Shown piece after piece: positions 26,358-35,731 of a stretch of 64,000 nucleotides of DNA; positions within the stretch are counted from its first letter, which is position 1; every line of letters begins with the position of its first letter. Source of the DNA: Paenibacillus sp. FSL R7-0204 (GTDB lineage Bacteria > Bacillota > Bacilli > Paenibacillales > Paenibacillaceae). The notes beneath the pieces were generated by a model. That model ran no database searches. It was given only the letters and a program-made list of their open reading frames with translations, and was not told where the DNA came from. The stretch lies in the NCBI RefSeq assembly GCF_038002225.1, contig NZ_JBBOCA010000001.1, positions 6,138,001-6,202,000 of the forward strand. The letters are read 5' to 3'. Both the position numbers and the translations under genes were made by a program.

Positions 26358-29300
26358 CTATGCCGATTGAATCATTTTCATTAAGTGATTGCCCATTTCC
26401 TTCATAAAGTCAGCCTGCAGCCGGCCAGCATTATATTCAAAAAGGACATGACTGATTTCCGGGCCGGCATCAGTCTTGAGTATAATGTCAAATGTCTCTG
26501 ACAACTGGCCGCCAAAATGGCGATGTCCTAGATACAGTAAGCTTACTGCCTCATCTTTTTTAACATGTGTAAGCCTCATGGCCTCATTAAGGTTAAAGCC
26601 CGCAGGTTTGGGTAGAAAGACCGCTTGTTCGGAGATGGTTCCAAACAGATCGGCTACTGCCTCAATGCTTGAAGGATTAATCGTCAGGGGTAGAACATCC
26701 CCGTTGTCATTCAATGCATAATGAATGGATATACTCCGGTCAGCAGAGTACTCATGCAGCAGATACATGAACAGCCCCTGTAGAATATGGTCTTTACTCG
26801 TTCCATACCTGTTGGACAGTTCAGTAAGCTTAGCATCTAAACCCGCCATTTCCATTTTAATTGAACCCGTACGCGCGTCCGCATTACCGCCGATCCTTCT
26901 AAGATCTGCATGAAGATTAACCACGTGAAGTTGGATACGGCCCAAAGATGTATCAGCACTCTCGATAGCCTCAGCCATCTCGCTTATAGAAGAATAGGTG
27001 AAAAAATCCGCAATTTCAACTTTGTCAGGATACAGCTTCTCCACCATAGCATGTACTCTGACAACCTGAATGGAATTCCCCCCCAATTCAAAGAAGTTGT
27101 CATTAATATCTATATAATCTACATCCAGTACAGATTTCCAGATATCAATTAATTGTTGTTCCGTCTGAGAATAGCTCACAGGCTCTGCCGGATTGAGGCG
27201 TCTGTGAGAGAGAAGAGGCTCCGGCAACGCCGTGATGTCAATTTTCGCACTGGTGTTCAAGGGCATTTGCTCCAAATAAACGTACACTCTCGGTATCATA
27301 TAATGCGGCAAAATTGCAGCAAGATACGCGGTAATTACAGAAACCGGTATTTCATGTGCAGCCTCATAATAACCTGCTAAATATGCGGATTCTGGAGCCT
27401 CCCCGATTATTCTTACAATACAATTCTTGATTCCAGGCACTTCGCCCAGATTCTTCTGGATTTCTTCCAGCTCGATCCGGTACCCCCGCAATTTCACCTG
27501 GTTGTCCATCCTGCCCAGGTACTCGACTTCCCCTTCTGGTGTCCATTTGGCAAGGTCGCCTGTTCTGTAGATTCTTTCCCCATCCCGATAAGGGTTCTGA
27601 ATAAATTTCTCAGCGGTAAGCTCCGGTTGTTTCCAATAGCCTCTCGCAAGCCCAGCCCCTCCGATATAAAGCTCACCAGCCACCCCAATAGGCTGCAGCC
27701 GTTGTTCTGAATCAAGAATATACATGGTGGTATTGGATATCGGTTTCCCTAAATTTATAGGAGCATCCGGTAATAGGTGTTTAATTGAACTGATAATCGT
27801 AGTTTCAGTAGGGCCGTACATATTATATACTCCCAAATTTTGTATACTCCCTAGTGTCTTCATCAGACTCTCAGGAAAAGCTTCTCCCGCCAGCATGCAT
27901 ACTTTCAAGCTGCTCATCCATGATAAATCCCCACCCTCACCTACAAGCATAATCATTCTGGAAGGGGTGGCACTTAGCATATCGATCCCTTGTTTTTCAA
28001 TAATTCGGCGAATCCGCAAGGTATCTGCTTTATCACTCTCAGTAGGCACCACAACCTTCATACCTCTAATTAGAGGCAGCAGGGACTGCATAACAAACAC
28101 ATCAAAGGATGCGCTCGTCAAGGCCAGAATACTCTTACCTTCGACAAATTTCGTAGCGCGAGCTATTTCGGTTAAGCAGTTATTTACAGAACGATGCTCG
28201 ATCGGTACTCCCTTGGGTTTACCCGTAGTACCGGAAGTATAAATAATATAAGCAAGGTCATTGGCCGTATTAATATGTTCCGGATTAAAAGACTCGGCCT
28301 TTCCACTAAGAATTTCGTCAATCTTCATAACTTCAATCTGTTGGATGTTCTCCAATGCTTGGGCACCTTCGTCCGATAGCACCAATCTGCTACTGCTGTT
28401 CTCCAGAATGTACATTAGCCGCTCTTCTGGATAATTACAATCCATTGGAAGGAAAGCACCCCCGGCTTTGAGTATGCCAAGGATGGCAATAAACAGTTCC
28501 GGTGAAGACTTGATCATGACTCCCACCGTAGTATCGGGACCAACTCCTTTGCTTCGCAGCACGGAAGCCACCTTATTGGCTTTATGATTCAAGTCCCTAT
28601 AGGTTATCTCGTTATCCTCATATACCAGAGCAGTACGGTCAGGGCAAATCTCCACCCTTTCTTCGAATAATGCCTGCAAAGTATACTCTTCTCTAAAAGG
28701 CAGCGCCGTTTCGTTGAACTCCTCCAATAGCTCTTTCTGTTCAGGGATAGACAGCATATTTATGTTATTGATCGATTTGGAGGAATCCCGGGTAATAGAA
28801 TCCAGGATGTTGATATAATGCTTTGCCATTCTTTGTATCGTTTGTTCTGTAAACAGCTTAGTACAGTATTCAAATGAAAGGACCATTTCCTCCTCTAGTT
28901 CAGTGGCACTGACTGAAATATCAAATTTGGATGTCTTGTTTGTCAATCCAACAGGCTCCGCTTCAAGCCCTCCGATGACCAACTTCGAGAAACTAATGTT
29001 ATTCATCGAAAACATTGTGTCAAATACAGGATTCCGGCCCATGTCTCTGGGAATTCCCAGTTCATCAATAAGCTTATCAAACGGATAGCTCTGATTCTCG
29101 ATAACCCGCAAGCAGTTGTCCCTGACCTCACTCAAAAAGGAATTAAAGGTTTGTTCTCCCTGCAGAAGATTACGCATAACCACAGTGTTCACAAACATTC
29201 CCACTGAATGTTCTTCTTCTTTACGGGTTCTGCCTGCAACCGGGCTGCCAATCAAAATATCATTTTGAGCAGTGTATTTATACAGCAGCACATTGTAAGC

Positions 29301-32300
29301 AGCGAGCAGCAACATGAAGAGTGTAGAACCGGATGCCTGATTTACATGCTGCAGTCTGCGGTACAAATCCTTTCCAACCGCTATTTCTATGAAATCCCCT
29401 TCATAGCTTTTCTTCACAGGACGTAAATAATCCGTTGGCAGATTCAATGCCGGCAAATTTCCTTTTAGACTATTCATCCAGAAATTCTGTGCCTCCAGCA
29501 TTGGCGGTAGTTGTAGATTCGCGATCTGCCAAGCTGCAATATCCTTATATTGCAGGCTTAAGGGCTCTAGAGACTTTTCATTGTAAATCTCCATAAATTC
29601 CTTCAGCAGAATGACCATCGATAATCCATCTGCAGCAATATGATGCATATCAAATAACAAGTAGTGGGAAGATGCATTTGTTGAAACCACCGCACTTCTG
29701 AAAAGTGGCGCCTGCCCCAGATCAAACGGTCTGACCCATGTATTCAGAACAGAACTGATATCGCATTCGGCACAACTCATAAATTCCATCTCAGCATTTA
29801 CCGCAGGAACAATTCTTTGCACTACCTCACCATTGAGTATTTCAAAACAGGTCCGCAGCGGCTCATGTCTCATAATTAATTGGCTAACGGCTTGCCCGAT
29901 CTTCTCCTTGGAAATAATTCCTTCCACATAAAATACAGAGGTTAGATTATAGGCGGTGCTATTGTTCTCCATCTTGTTCAAAATGAACATTCTTCTCTGG
30001 GCAAAAGAGGTATCGTAAGTCCCTCTTTCCTCTAGTGCAGGAATCTCCGCTGCACGGTTTCCGGGGAGGCTCTCAATACAGGCTGCCAGAGCTTTAAATG
30101 TTGGAAATCTGAAGATATGGCTTACCTTCAATTGGACATTAAATTCCCGCTCTACTTGCAAAACCATCTGTATAGCTTTTAATGAGTGACCACCCTCTTC
30201 AAAGAAATGATCCTCCGTACTGACTTGATCTACTTCCAGGATCTGCTTCCAGATTGATGACAATTTAATCTCGATTCCGGATTGCGGAGGCAAATTCCCC
30301 TTGACAGGTGCTGCCTCTTCCCTGCTCTTTAACTGTATTCTGTCTATTTTACCGCTTGTCGTAAGCGGAAATTGATCAATGAACACAAATTTTGAAGGAA
30401 TCATGTAATCAGGTACTGCTTCCTCCAGAAATCTCCGTAATTCGGAAACTGCAGTCACGGCTTTTGACGTTAGATATGCCAAGAGATAATTGGAGCCCTT
30501 TGAATCGGTTTTAGCAATTACAACCGCTTCTTTAATATCCGGATGCTTTAGCAGGACACTCTCTATCTCATCCGGTTCGACACGGAATCCCCTGATCTTA
30601 ATCTGGAAGTCCTTCCGTCCGACAAACGCAAGATTGCCATCAGGGAGCCACTTCACCTGATCACCGGTTCTGTACATTCTTCTGCCTGCTATATAAGGAT
30701 CTGAAGTGAATTTTACCGCGCTCAGTTCAGGCTTATTCATATACCCACGCGCAACGTTGTTTCCTGCGACACACAGTTCACCCGCGATCCCAATAGGTTG
30801 AAGGTTACCATAAGGGTCCAAGACATAAATATCGTTATTGGTTACAGGTTTGCCTATGGAAGGAACATCCGCAATGACATCACCGGGTTTCATAATAAGC
30901 TCAGTCACGACGTGGGTTTCGGTAGGACCGTATTGATTGTGAAGATGGGTTCCATTTTCCTTAAGATACATTCTTAGCTGATCATTGATAACCAACTGTT
31001 CACCCGCTGTAAGGATATATCTAATATTGGACGGTATCTGCCGGGCCAACTGTTCCTCACTAGTGATGAATTTCAAATAGGCCGTTGGAAAGATGGCAAC
31101 TTCAACATTCTCATCGGCTATATATCTGAATAAGCCCTCAACATCCCTCTTCATTTCTTCATGTATAACGTGAAGTGACCCTCCGGCCAACAATGTCGAG
31201 AATATTTCATTAGGGGACATATCAAATGTTGTTGCGTTAAACAGCAGGACTGGAGCAGCGAAATTAACGCTCTCATATTCAAAGCAAATCAGATTCACCA
31301 TATTTTTGTGCTCAAACATAATTCCCTTAGGCTTACCTGTTGATCCAGATGTATAAATTACATACAGCAGATCGTTGGAGGTATTACATATTCCCAGGTC
31401 TCCTGCGTCTTCATGAACCAGCTCCGATTCCAATTGTTCCAGGCTGAGCATCATTTCCGCAGGTACACCTGCTCCTGCTGAAGCTGCAGTCAGAATCCAA
31501 CTGATATTGGCGTCATTGATAATATAGGATAAACGTTCTGCAGGACAATTCACATCCAGAGGCAGATAGGCCGCACCCGCTTTCAATACTCCGAAGATTC
31601 CAATAATCAATGCAAATGAGCGTTCCAGCTTGACACCAACTACACTATTCGCACCAATTCCTCTGTTCCTAAGCACTCTTGCCAGCTTATTGCTCTGCCT
31701 GTTCAATTCATCATAGGTCAGTTTCTCTCCGCAACAGATTACAGCGGTCTGATCAGGAGTTCTTGCGGCCTGCTCCTCGAACAGCTCATGTATCGTTTTA
31801 TGCGTGGGATAAGGTTTGGGAGCCGGATTATTGTGACCGAGAATATACTTTTCTTCTTCAGGGGATATCAGCCGGATATCTCTTAACCTTACATTTGTCC
31901 CCTCGATAATTCTTTGAATAATATTTATAAAATGTCCAATCATTGCTTCCATGGTCTGCTTCTTAAACAAGCGTGAACAGTAATGTAAATTGAATCTCAA
32001 TGTGTCTCCAGCTTCAAAGCCCTCAAGGAAAATATCAAAATGAGCCGGAACATATCCCGGAGTATATGGCGTAAATATCAAATTATCAATGATGAAGGGC
32101 TCATTCGCAGTGTTATTTAAAATACTGTCCTTGCCGCTTGCATTTTGAATGACAAACATTGTGTCAAACAAAGGGTTCCTGCTAAGATCCCGTTCCAGTT
32201 GAATGGCATTCAGTAGCTCTTCAAATTGGTAATCTTCATTTTCAAATGCATTTAGGGCATTTTCTTTTACAACCGCCAGAAAATCTGCAAAGCTTTGCTC

Positions 32301-35300
32301 CATGTCGAGATAATTACGTACAGCTACCGTATTCACAAACATTCCCACGATATGTTCAAGGTCAGGATGCTGACGCCCGGCTGAAGGCATTCCGACAATA
32401 ATATCCTGCTGTCCTGAGTATTTGGATAAAAGTATATTATAAATAGCAAGCAGCAGCATATTTAAAGTAACGCCCGATTCGGAGGCTATTTTGCGCAATG
32501 GTATCATTACTAGATCGTTAAGCTCAAAGCGCAGCATGTCTCCTTCAAAACTTTGCACAAAAGGGCGTGGATAATCAATTGGCAGCTGCAGCACCGGGAT
32601 TTCACCCGAAAATTGCTCCATCCAGTATTGTTTTTGCCGGTCCATACGCTCAGAATCATGATGGTTTTCATTCTTCCATACAGCATAGTCCTTATACTGA
32701 ATTTTAATTTCAGGTAGGGGGTTCCCTTTATATAACTCCATAAATTCTCTCACAATAATATCCATTGATGTGCCGTCAGAGGTAATATGATGGGTATCAA
32801 ATAAGAATAAATGCTTGTTATTCTCCAGCCTTACTAATTTCAGCCGGCATAATGGCGCCTTCCCGAGGTCAAACGGTCTGATAAAAGAAGCGATCGCTTG
32901 TTGGCAATCGCTTGCTGCTGACTGCTCATATTCCATTTCAAAGGGAACATTCTTTTGAATCACTTGCATAACTTCACCGTTTGCTATTGCATAGGTAGTC
33001 CGGAATGCTTCGTGCCGGTGAATCAGCTCTCCAAAAGCTTGTTCCATTTTGAGTACATCCACATTGCCTTCGATAATAAAGGTACATGGCCGATTGTACG
33101 CTGTCTCTGCGCCCTCAATTTGATGTATAAAATATAACCGTTTCTGGGCAGGAGATGCCGGATACTGCTCTCTTTCAGCTTGCTGTCTTATTTCAAAAAA
33201 ATCACTTTTTCCTTTGCTTTGAATATGCTGGGCTAATTCTTTTATGGTTGATGTTGTAAATATTTCGGTCAACGATAGCTCAAACTCGAATTCTTTATAT
33301 ATTCGTGCGATCAATTGGGTTGCTTTTAGGGAATGGCCTCCTAAATCAAAGAAATTATCGCTTCTCCCCACATAGTCCACGCCCAGCAAATTCTTCCATA
33401 TCTCAGACAGCTTTTCTTCTGTTTCATTTTGAGGGCCTTCGGAGGCAGATTGCAGTTCTATGACCTCCGGTAAAGCGCGCTTATCCACTTTCCCGCTTGT
33501 TTTCAGGGGAATTTGGTCAATAGTCATATAATAAGTCGGCAGCATGTAGGAGGGAAGGACCTCGTTCAATTTTTGCTTTACTTCGGACAGCGACTCTATA
33601 GTTTTATCTTTGAGCACAAGGTAGGCACAGATGTATTGGTCGCCTGCTTCTTTCTCCTTAACGATAACCACACATTGATTTACATTTTCGTGCTTTACAA
33701 TTTGTTTTTCAATCTCCGCTAATTCAATACGATTTCCCCTTAATTTAACCTGATCATCTTTGCGGCCCAGAAAACTAATTGTACCGTCGGGAAGCCACCT
33801 TGCCATATCCCCCGTCTTGTACATCTTTTCATATCCATTAAAAGGACTCGCTACAAATTTCTCATCCGTAAGCTCCGGGTTGTTCAGGTATCCTCGGGTA
33901 ATGCCTGCACCTGCTATGCATAATTCACCCTTCACACCAATGGGCTGAGGCTGATTGTTGTGGTTTACAATATAGATTCTGGTATTGGCTATTGGCTTGC
34001 CCAGAACTACACTCTGGTCCAGGGAACATTGACTTACGAGAGCATCGACAGTAGTTTCGGTAGGACCATAGTGATTGTAGAGCCTATATCCTTGCTTTAA
34101 AATATCATTTTTCAGATCATTATCCAAAACCTCACCACCGCAAATCAGGACTTCCAGTGAAGGGATCTTCTCTCCCCCCATTAACAGCAAACGTAGTGTT
34201 GCAGGTGTAAAATTGACCAGATTGATGTGATGTCTGCCAATGTAATCGGTTAATTTCTTCCTGTTCAGCTTCATCTCTTCATCTGCACAATGAACTGTAG
34301 CACCGTGCAGCAAAGCTCCGAAAATTTGCTCCACACTGGGATCGAAATTGTAGCTGGTAAATTGGATAATATTATTGTTTTTGGTCAAATCATAAGCATG
34401 GTGGAACCATGAAGTAATGTGAATAACATTGTTATGTTGAACCATAACTCCTTTGGGATTACCGGATGTGCCGGATGTGAACATAATGTAAGCCAAATCA
34501 TCCGGGCTGATCTTTAAATCCGGATTGCTGACAGCCGGGGAATAGGTTTCCTCTTTATCCAGCAGCAGCCTTATTCCCTCATAGGAATTTGCTCTATCTT
34601 CAAAGCAAGTCAGGGTTACGAGCACCTTGGCTTTGCTCTCCTCCAGCATATATAGAATACGCTCTTGAGGATATTTGGGGTCGATAGGAAGATAAGCGCC
34701 TCCTGCCTTTAATATCCCCAGCATTCCCACGACCATTTCAAGACGAGAATTGCTAAGAATACCTACAACATTATTGGAGGATACTCCCTTCGCAATAAGG
34801 GTGCCAGCCAAGCGGTTAGCCCGTTCATTCAACATCATGTAGGTTAGATATTCCCCGTTAGAAGCAACCGCATATTGATGAGGCGTTTTTTGAACTTGTT
34901 GTTCAAACAGGGAGCAGATAGTTTCATCTGCCGGGTAAATCAATGCCTCGCCATGAAAGCTAAGCAGCAGCTGTTCTTCCTCGGCAGTAAGAATAGAAAC
35001 TTCCTCTAAAGTCAGATTAGGGTTGGCAAAAACCTGTGTCAGCACCAGGAGGTAGCGCTCCAGCAAGAGCTCAATCGTATTTCTTGTGTACAGCAACGGA
35101 TTATATTTAATATGAATATAAAGGGCAGTTTCCGTTTTTTCAAAGGTGAACACCACTTGTTTGGGAGATGCTTTGCTATTAGGCGTATGTATATTGCTCA
35201 TCACACATAATAAATCAAACGAATTACTACACTCATCCTGACTCAGTCCCAAGCTCTCCAAGACTTTGCCTATGGGATATTCCTGATTATCATATACACT

Positions 35301-35717
35301 TAATACGCTTTTTCTTACATTCATTAAAAATTCTTTAAATGTCAGGTGTCTTTCCACAGATTCACACAACAACAATAGCTCGTTCTGGATATTCAAATGA
35401 TCATTATGATTGTATACGGGAATTGCTATCGTTGATCTTTCATTGTCCGTATATTTTGAGGCAAGGATACAAACATTGCTTAACAAAAGAATAAACAGGG
35501 CGAGATCCGAATTTTTGCTGAGTTTAATCAACTTCTCTTTCAAATCATACGGAACATCCATACTTAAGGTATCCGTAGAATATTCAGCAACATATTCATA
35601 ATCTGTCAATAGAATAGATTCATCCAAAGGCATATCGGCAAGTGCGGAGGTCCAATAGGATTTCTGTCTTTGAAATTTACTGCCGGATAAACGAACCTTA
35701 TCTTCAAGCTGACTCAT
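26358..35717 (-). CDS. Trimodular NRPS: half C-A-T-C-A-T-C-A-T-half C
   Basis: A 3119-residue synthetase. It opens with about 240 residues resembling only the second half of a condensation domain, with no HHxxxDG; truncated C domains of this kind occur on initiation modules. Then come A1 (FTSGTSGNPKG), T1 (LGGHSLKA), C2 (HHITSDG), A2 (YTSGSTGKPKG), T2 (EGGHSLKA), C3 (HHIAADG), A3 (YTSGTTGKPKG), T3 (LGGNSIQ) and a 160-residue tail that again looks like half a C domain. Pocket residues read by eye are A1 D-P-E-N-I-G-H-V-D, A2 D-M-N-A-L-A-Q-V-V and A3 D-V-M-S-M-A-M-I-I; I assign no substrates. There is no epimerisation domain. It probably starts the assembly line and passes a tripeptide to the KS of the hybrid protein. 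A strong AGGAGG lies nine bases before the ATG, 14 bp after the radical SAM stop. Confidence 0.93.
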   Translation of the reverse strand: MSQLEDKVRLSGSKFQRQKSYWTSALADMPLDESILLTDYEYVAEYSTDTLSMDVPYDLKEKLIKLSKNSDLALFILLLSNVCILASKYTDNERSTIAIPVYNHNDHLNIQNELLLLCESVERHLTFKEFLMNVRKSVLSVYDNQEYPIGKVLESLGLSQDECSNSFDLLCVMSNIHTPNSKASPKQVVFTFEKTETALYIHIKYNPLLYTRNTIELLLERYLLVLTQVFANPNLTLEEVSILTAEEEQLLLSFHGEALIYPADETICSLFEQQVQKTPHQYAVASNGEYLTYMMLNERANRLAGTLIAKGVSSNNVVGILSNSRLEMVVGMLGILKAGGAYLPIDPKYPQERILYMLEESKAKVLVTLTCFEDRANSYEGIRLLLDKEETYSPAVSNPDLKISPDDLAYIMFTSGTSGNPKGVMVQHNNVIHITSWFHHAYDLTKNNNIIQFTSYNFDPSVEQIFGALLHGATVHCADEEMKLNRKKLTDYIGRHHINLVNFTPATLRLLLMGGEKIPSLEVLICGGEVLDNDLKNDILKQGYRLYNHYGPTETTVDALVSQCSLDQSVVLGKPIANTRIYIVNHNNQPQPIGVKGELCIAGAGITRGYLNNPELTDEKFVASPFNGYEKMYKTGDMARWLPDGTISFLGRKDDQVKLRGNRIELAEIEKQIVKHENVNQCVVIVKEKEAGDQYICAYLVLKDKTIESLSEVKQKLNEVLPSYMLPTYYMTIDQIPLKTSGKVDKRALPEVIELQSASEGPQNETEEKLSEIWKNLLGVDYVGRSDNFFDLGGHSLKATQLIARIYKEFEFELSLTEIFTTSTIKELAQHIQSKGKSDFFEIRQQAEREQYPASPAQKRLYFIHQIEGAETAYNRPCTFIIEGNVDVLKMEQAFGELIHRHEAFRTTYAIANGEVMQVIQKNVPFEMEYEQSAASDCQQAIASFIRPFDLGKAPLCRLKLVRLENNKHLFLFDTHHITSDGTSMDIIVREFMELYKGNPLPEIKIQYKDYAVWKNENHHDSERMDRQKQYWMEQFSGEIPVLQLPIDYPRPFVQSFEGDMLRFELNDLVMIPLRKIASESGVTLNMLLLAIYNILLSKYSGQQDIIVGMPSAGRQHPDLEHIVGMFVNTVAVRNYLDMEQSFADFLAVVKENALNAFENEDYQFEELLNAIQLERDLSRNPLFDTMFVIQNASGKDSILNNTANEPFIIDNLIFTPYTPGYVPAHFDIFLEGFEAGDTLRFNLHYCSRLFKKQTMEAMIGHFINIIQRIIEGTNVRLRDIRLISPEEEKYILGHNNPAPKPYPTHKTIHELFEEQAARTPDQTAVICCGEKLTYDELNRQSNKLARVLRNRGIGANSVVGVKLERSFALIIGIFGVLKAGAAYLPLDVNCPAERLSYIINDANISWILTAASAGAGVPAEMMLSLEQLESELVHEDAGDLGICNTSNDLLYVIYTSGSTGKPKGIMFEHKNMVNLICFEYESVNFAAPVLLFNATTFDMSPNEIFSTLLAGGSLHVIHEEMKRDVEGLFRYIADENVEVAIFPTAYLKFITSEEQLARQIPSNIRYILTAGEQLVINDQLRMYLKENGTHLHNQYGPTETHVVTELIMKPGDVIADVPSIGKPVTNNDIYVLDPYGNLQPIGIAGELCVAGNNVARGYMNKPELSAVKFTSDPYIAGRRMYRTGDQVKWLPDGNLAFVGRKDFQIKIRGFRVEPDEIESVLLKHPDIKEAVVIAKTDSKGSNYLLAYLTSKAVTAVSELRRFLEEAVPDYMIPSKFVFIDQFPLTTSGKIDRIQLKSREEAAPVKGNLPPQSGIEIKLSSIWKQILEVDQVSTEDHFFEEGGHSLKAIQMVLQVEREFNVQLKVSHIFRFPTFKALAACIESLPGNRAAEIPALEERGTYDTSFAQRRMFILNKMENNSTAYNLTSVFYVEGIISKEKIGQAVSQLIMRHEPLRTCFEILNGEVVQRIVPAVNAEMEFMSCAECDISSVLNTWVRPFDLGQAPLFRSAVVSTNASSHYLLFDMHHIAADGLSMVILLKEFMEIYNEKSLEPLSLQYKDIAAWQIANLQLPPMLEAQNFWMNSLKGNLPALNLPTDYLRPVKKSYEGDFIEIAVGKDLYRRLQHVNQASGSTLFMLLLAAYNVLLYKYTAQNDILIGSPVAGRTRKEEEHSVGMFVNTVVMRNLLQGEQTFNSFLSEVRDNCLRVIENQSYPFDKLIDELGIPRDMGRNPVFDTMFSMNNISFSKLVIGGLEAEPVGLTNKTSKFDISVSATELEEEMVLSFEYCTKLFTEQTIQRMAKHYINILDSITRDSSKSINNINMLSIPEQKELLEEFNETALPFREEYTLQALFEERVEICPDRTALVYEDNEITYRDLNHKANKVASVLRSKGVGPDTTVGVMIKSSPELFIAILGILKAGGAFLPMDCNYPEERLMYILENSSSRLVLSDEGAQALENIQQIEVMKIDEILSGKAESFNPEHINTANDLAYIIYTSGTTGKPKGVPIEHRSVNNCLTEIARATKFVEGKSILALTSASFDVFVMQSLLPLIRGMKVVVPTESDKADTLRIRRIIEKQGIDMLSATPSRMIMLVGEGGDLSWMSSLKVCMLAGEAFPESLMKTLGSIQNLGVYNMYGPTETTIISSIKHLLPDAPINLGKPISNTTMYILDSEQRLQPIGVAGELYIGGAGLARGYWKQPELTAEKFIQNPYRDGERIYRTGDLAKWTPEGEVEYLGRMDNQVKLRGYRIELEEIQKNLGEVPGIKNCIVRIIGEAPESAYLAGYYEAAHEIPVSVITAYLAAILPHYMIPRVYVYLEQMPLNTSAKIDITALPEPLLSHRRLNPAEPVSYSQTEQQLIDIWKSVLDVDYIDINDNFFELGGNSIQVVRVHAMVEKLYPDKVEIADFFTYSSISEMAEAIESADTSLGRIQLHVVNLHADLRRIGGNADARTGSIKMEMAGLDAKLTELSNRYGTSKDHILQGLFMYLLHEYSADRSISIHYALNDNGDVLPLTINPSSIEAVADLFGTISEQAVFLPKPAGFNLNEAMRLTHVKKDEAVSLLYLGHRHFGGQLSETFDIILKTDAGPEISHVLFEYNAGRLQADFMKEMGNHLMKMIQSA

Positions 35718-35731
35718 GTCTCTAATTCCTC

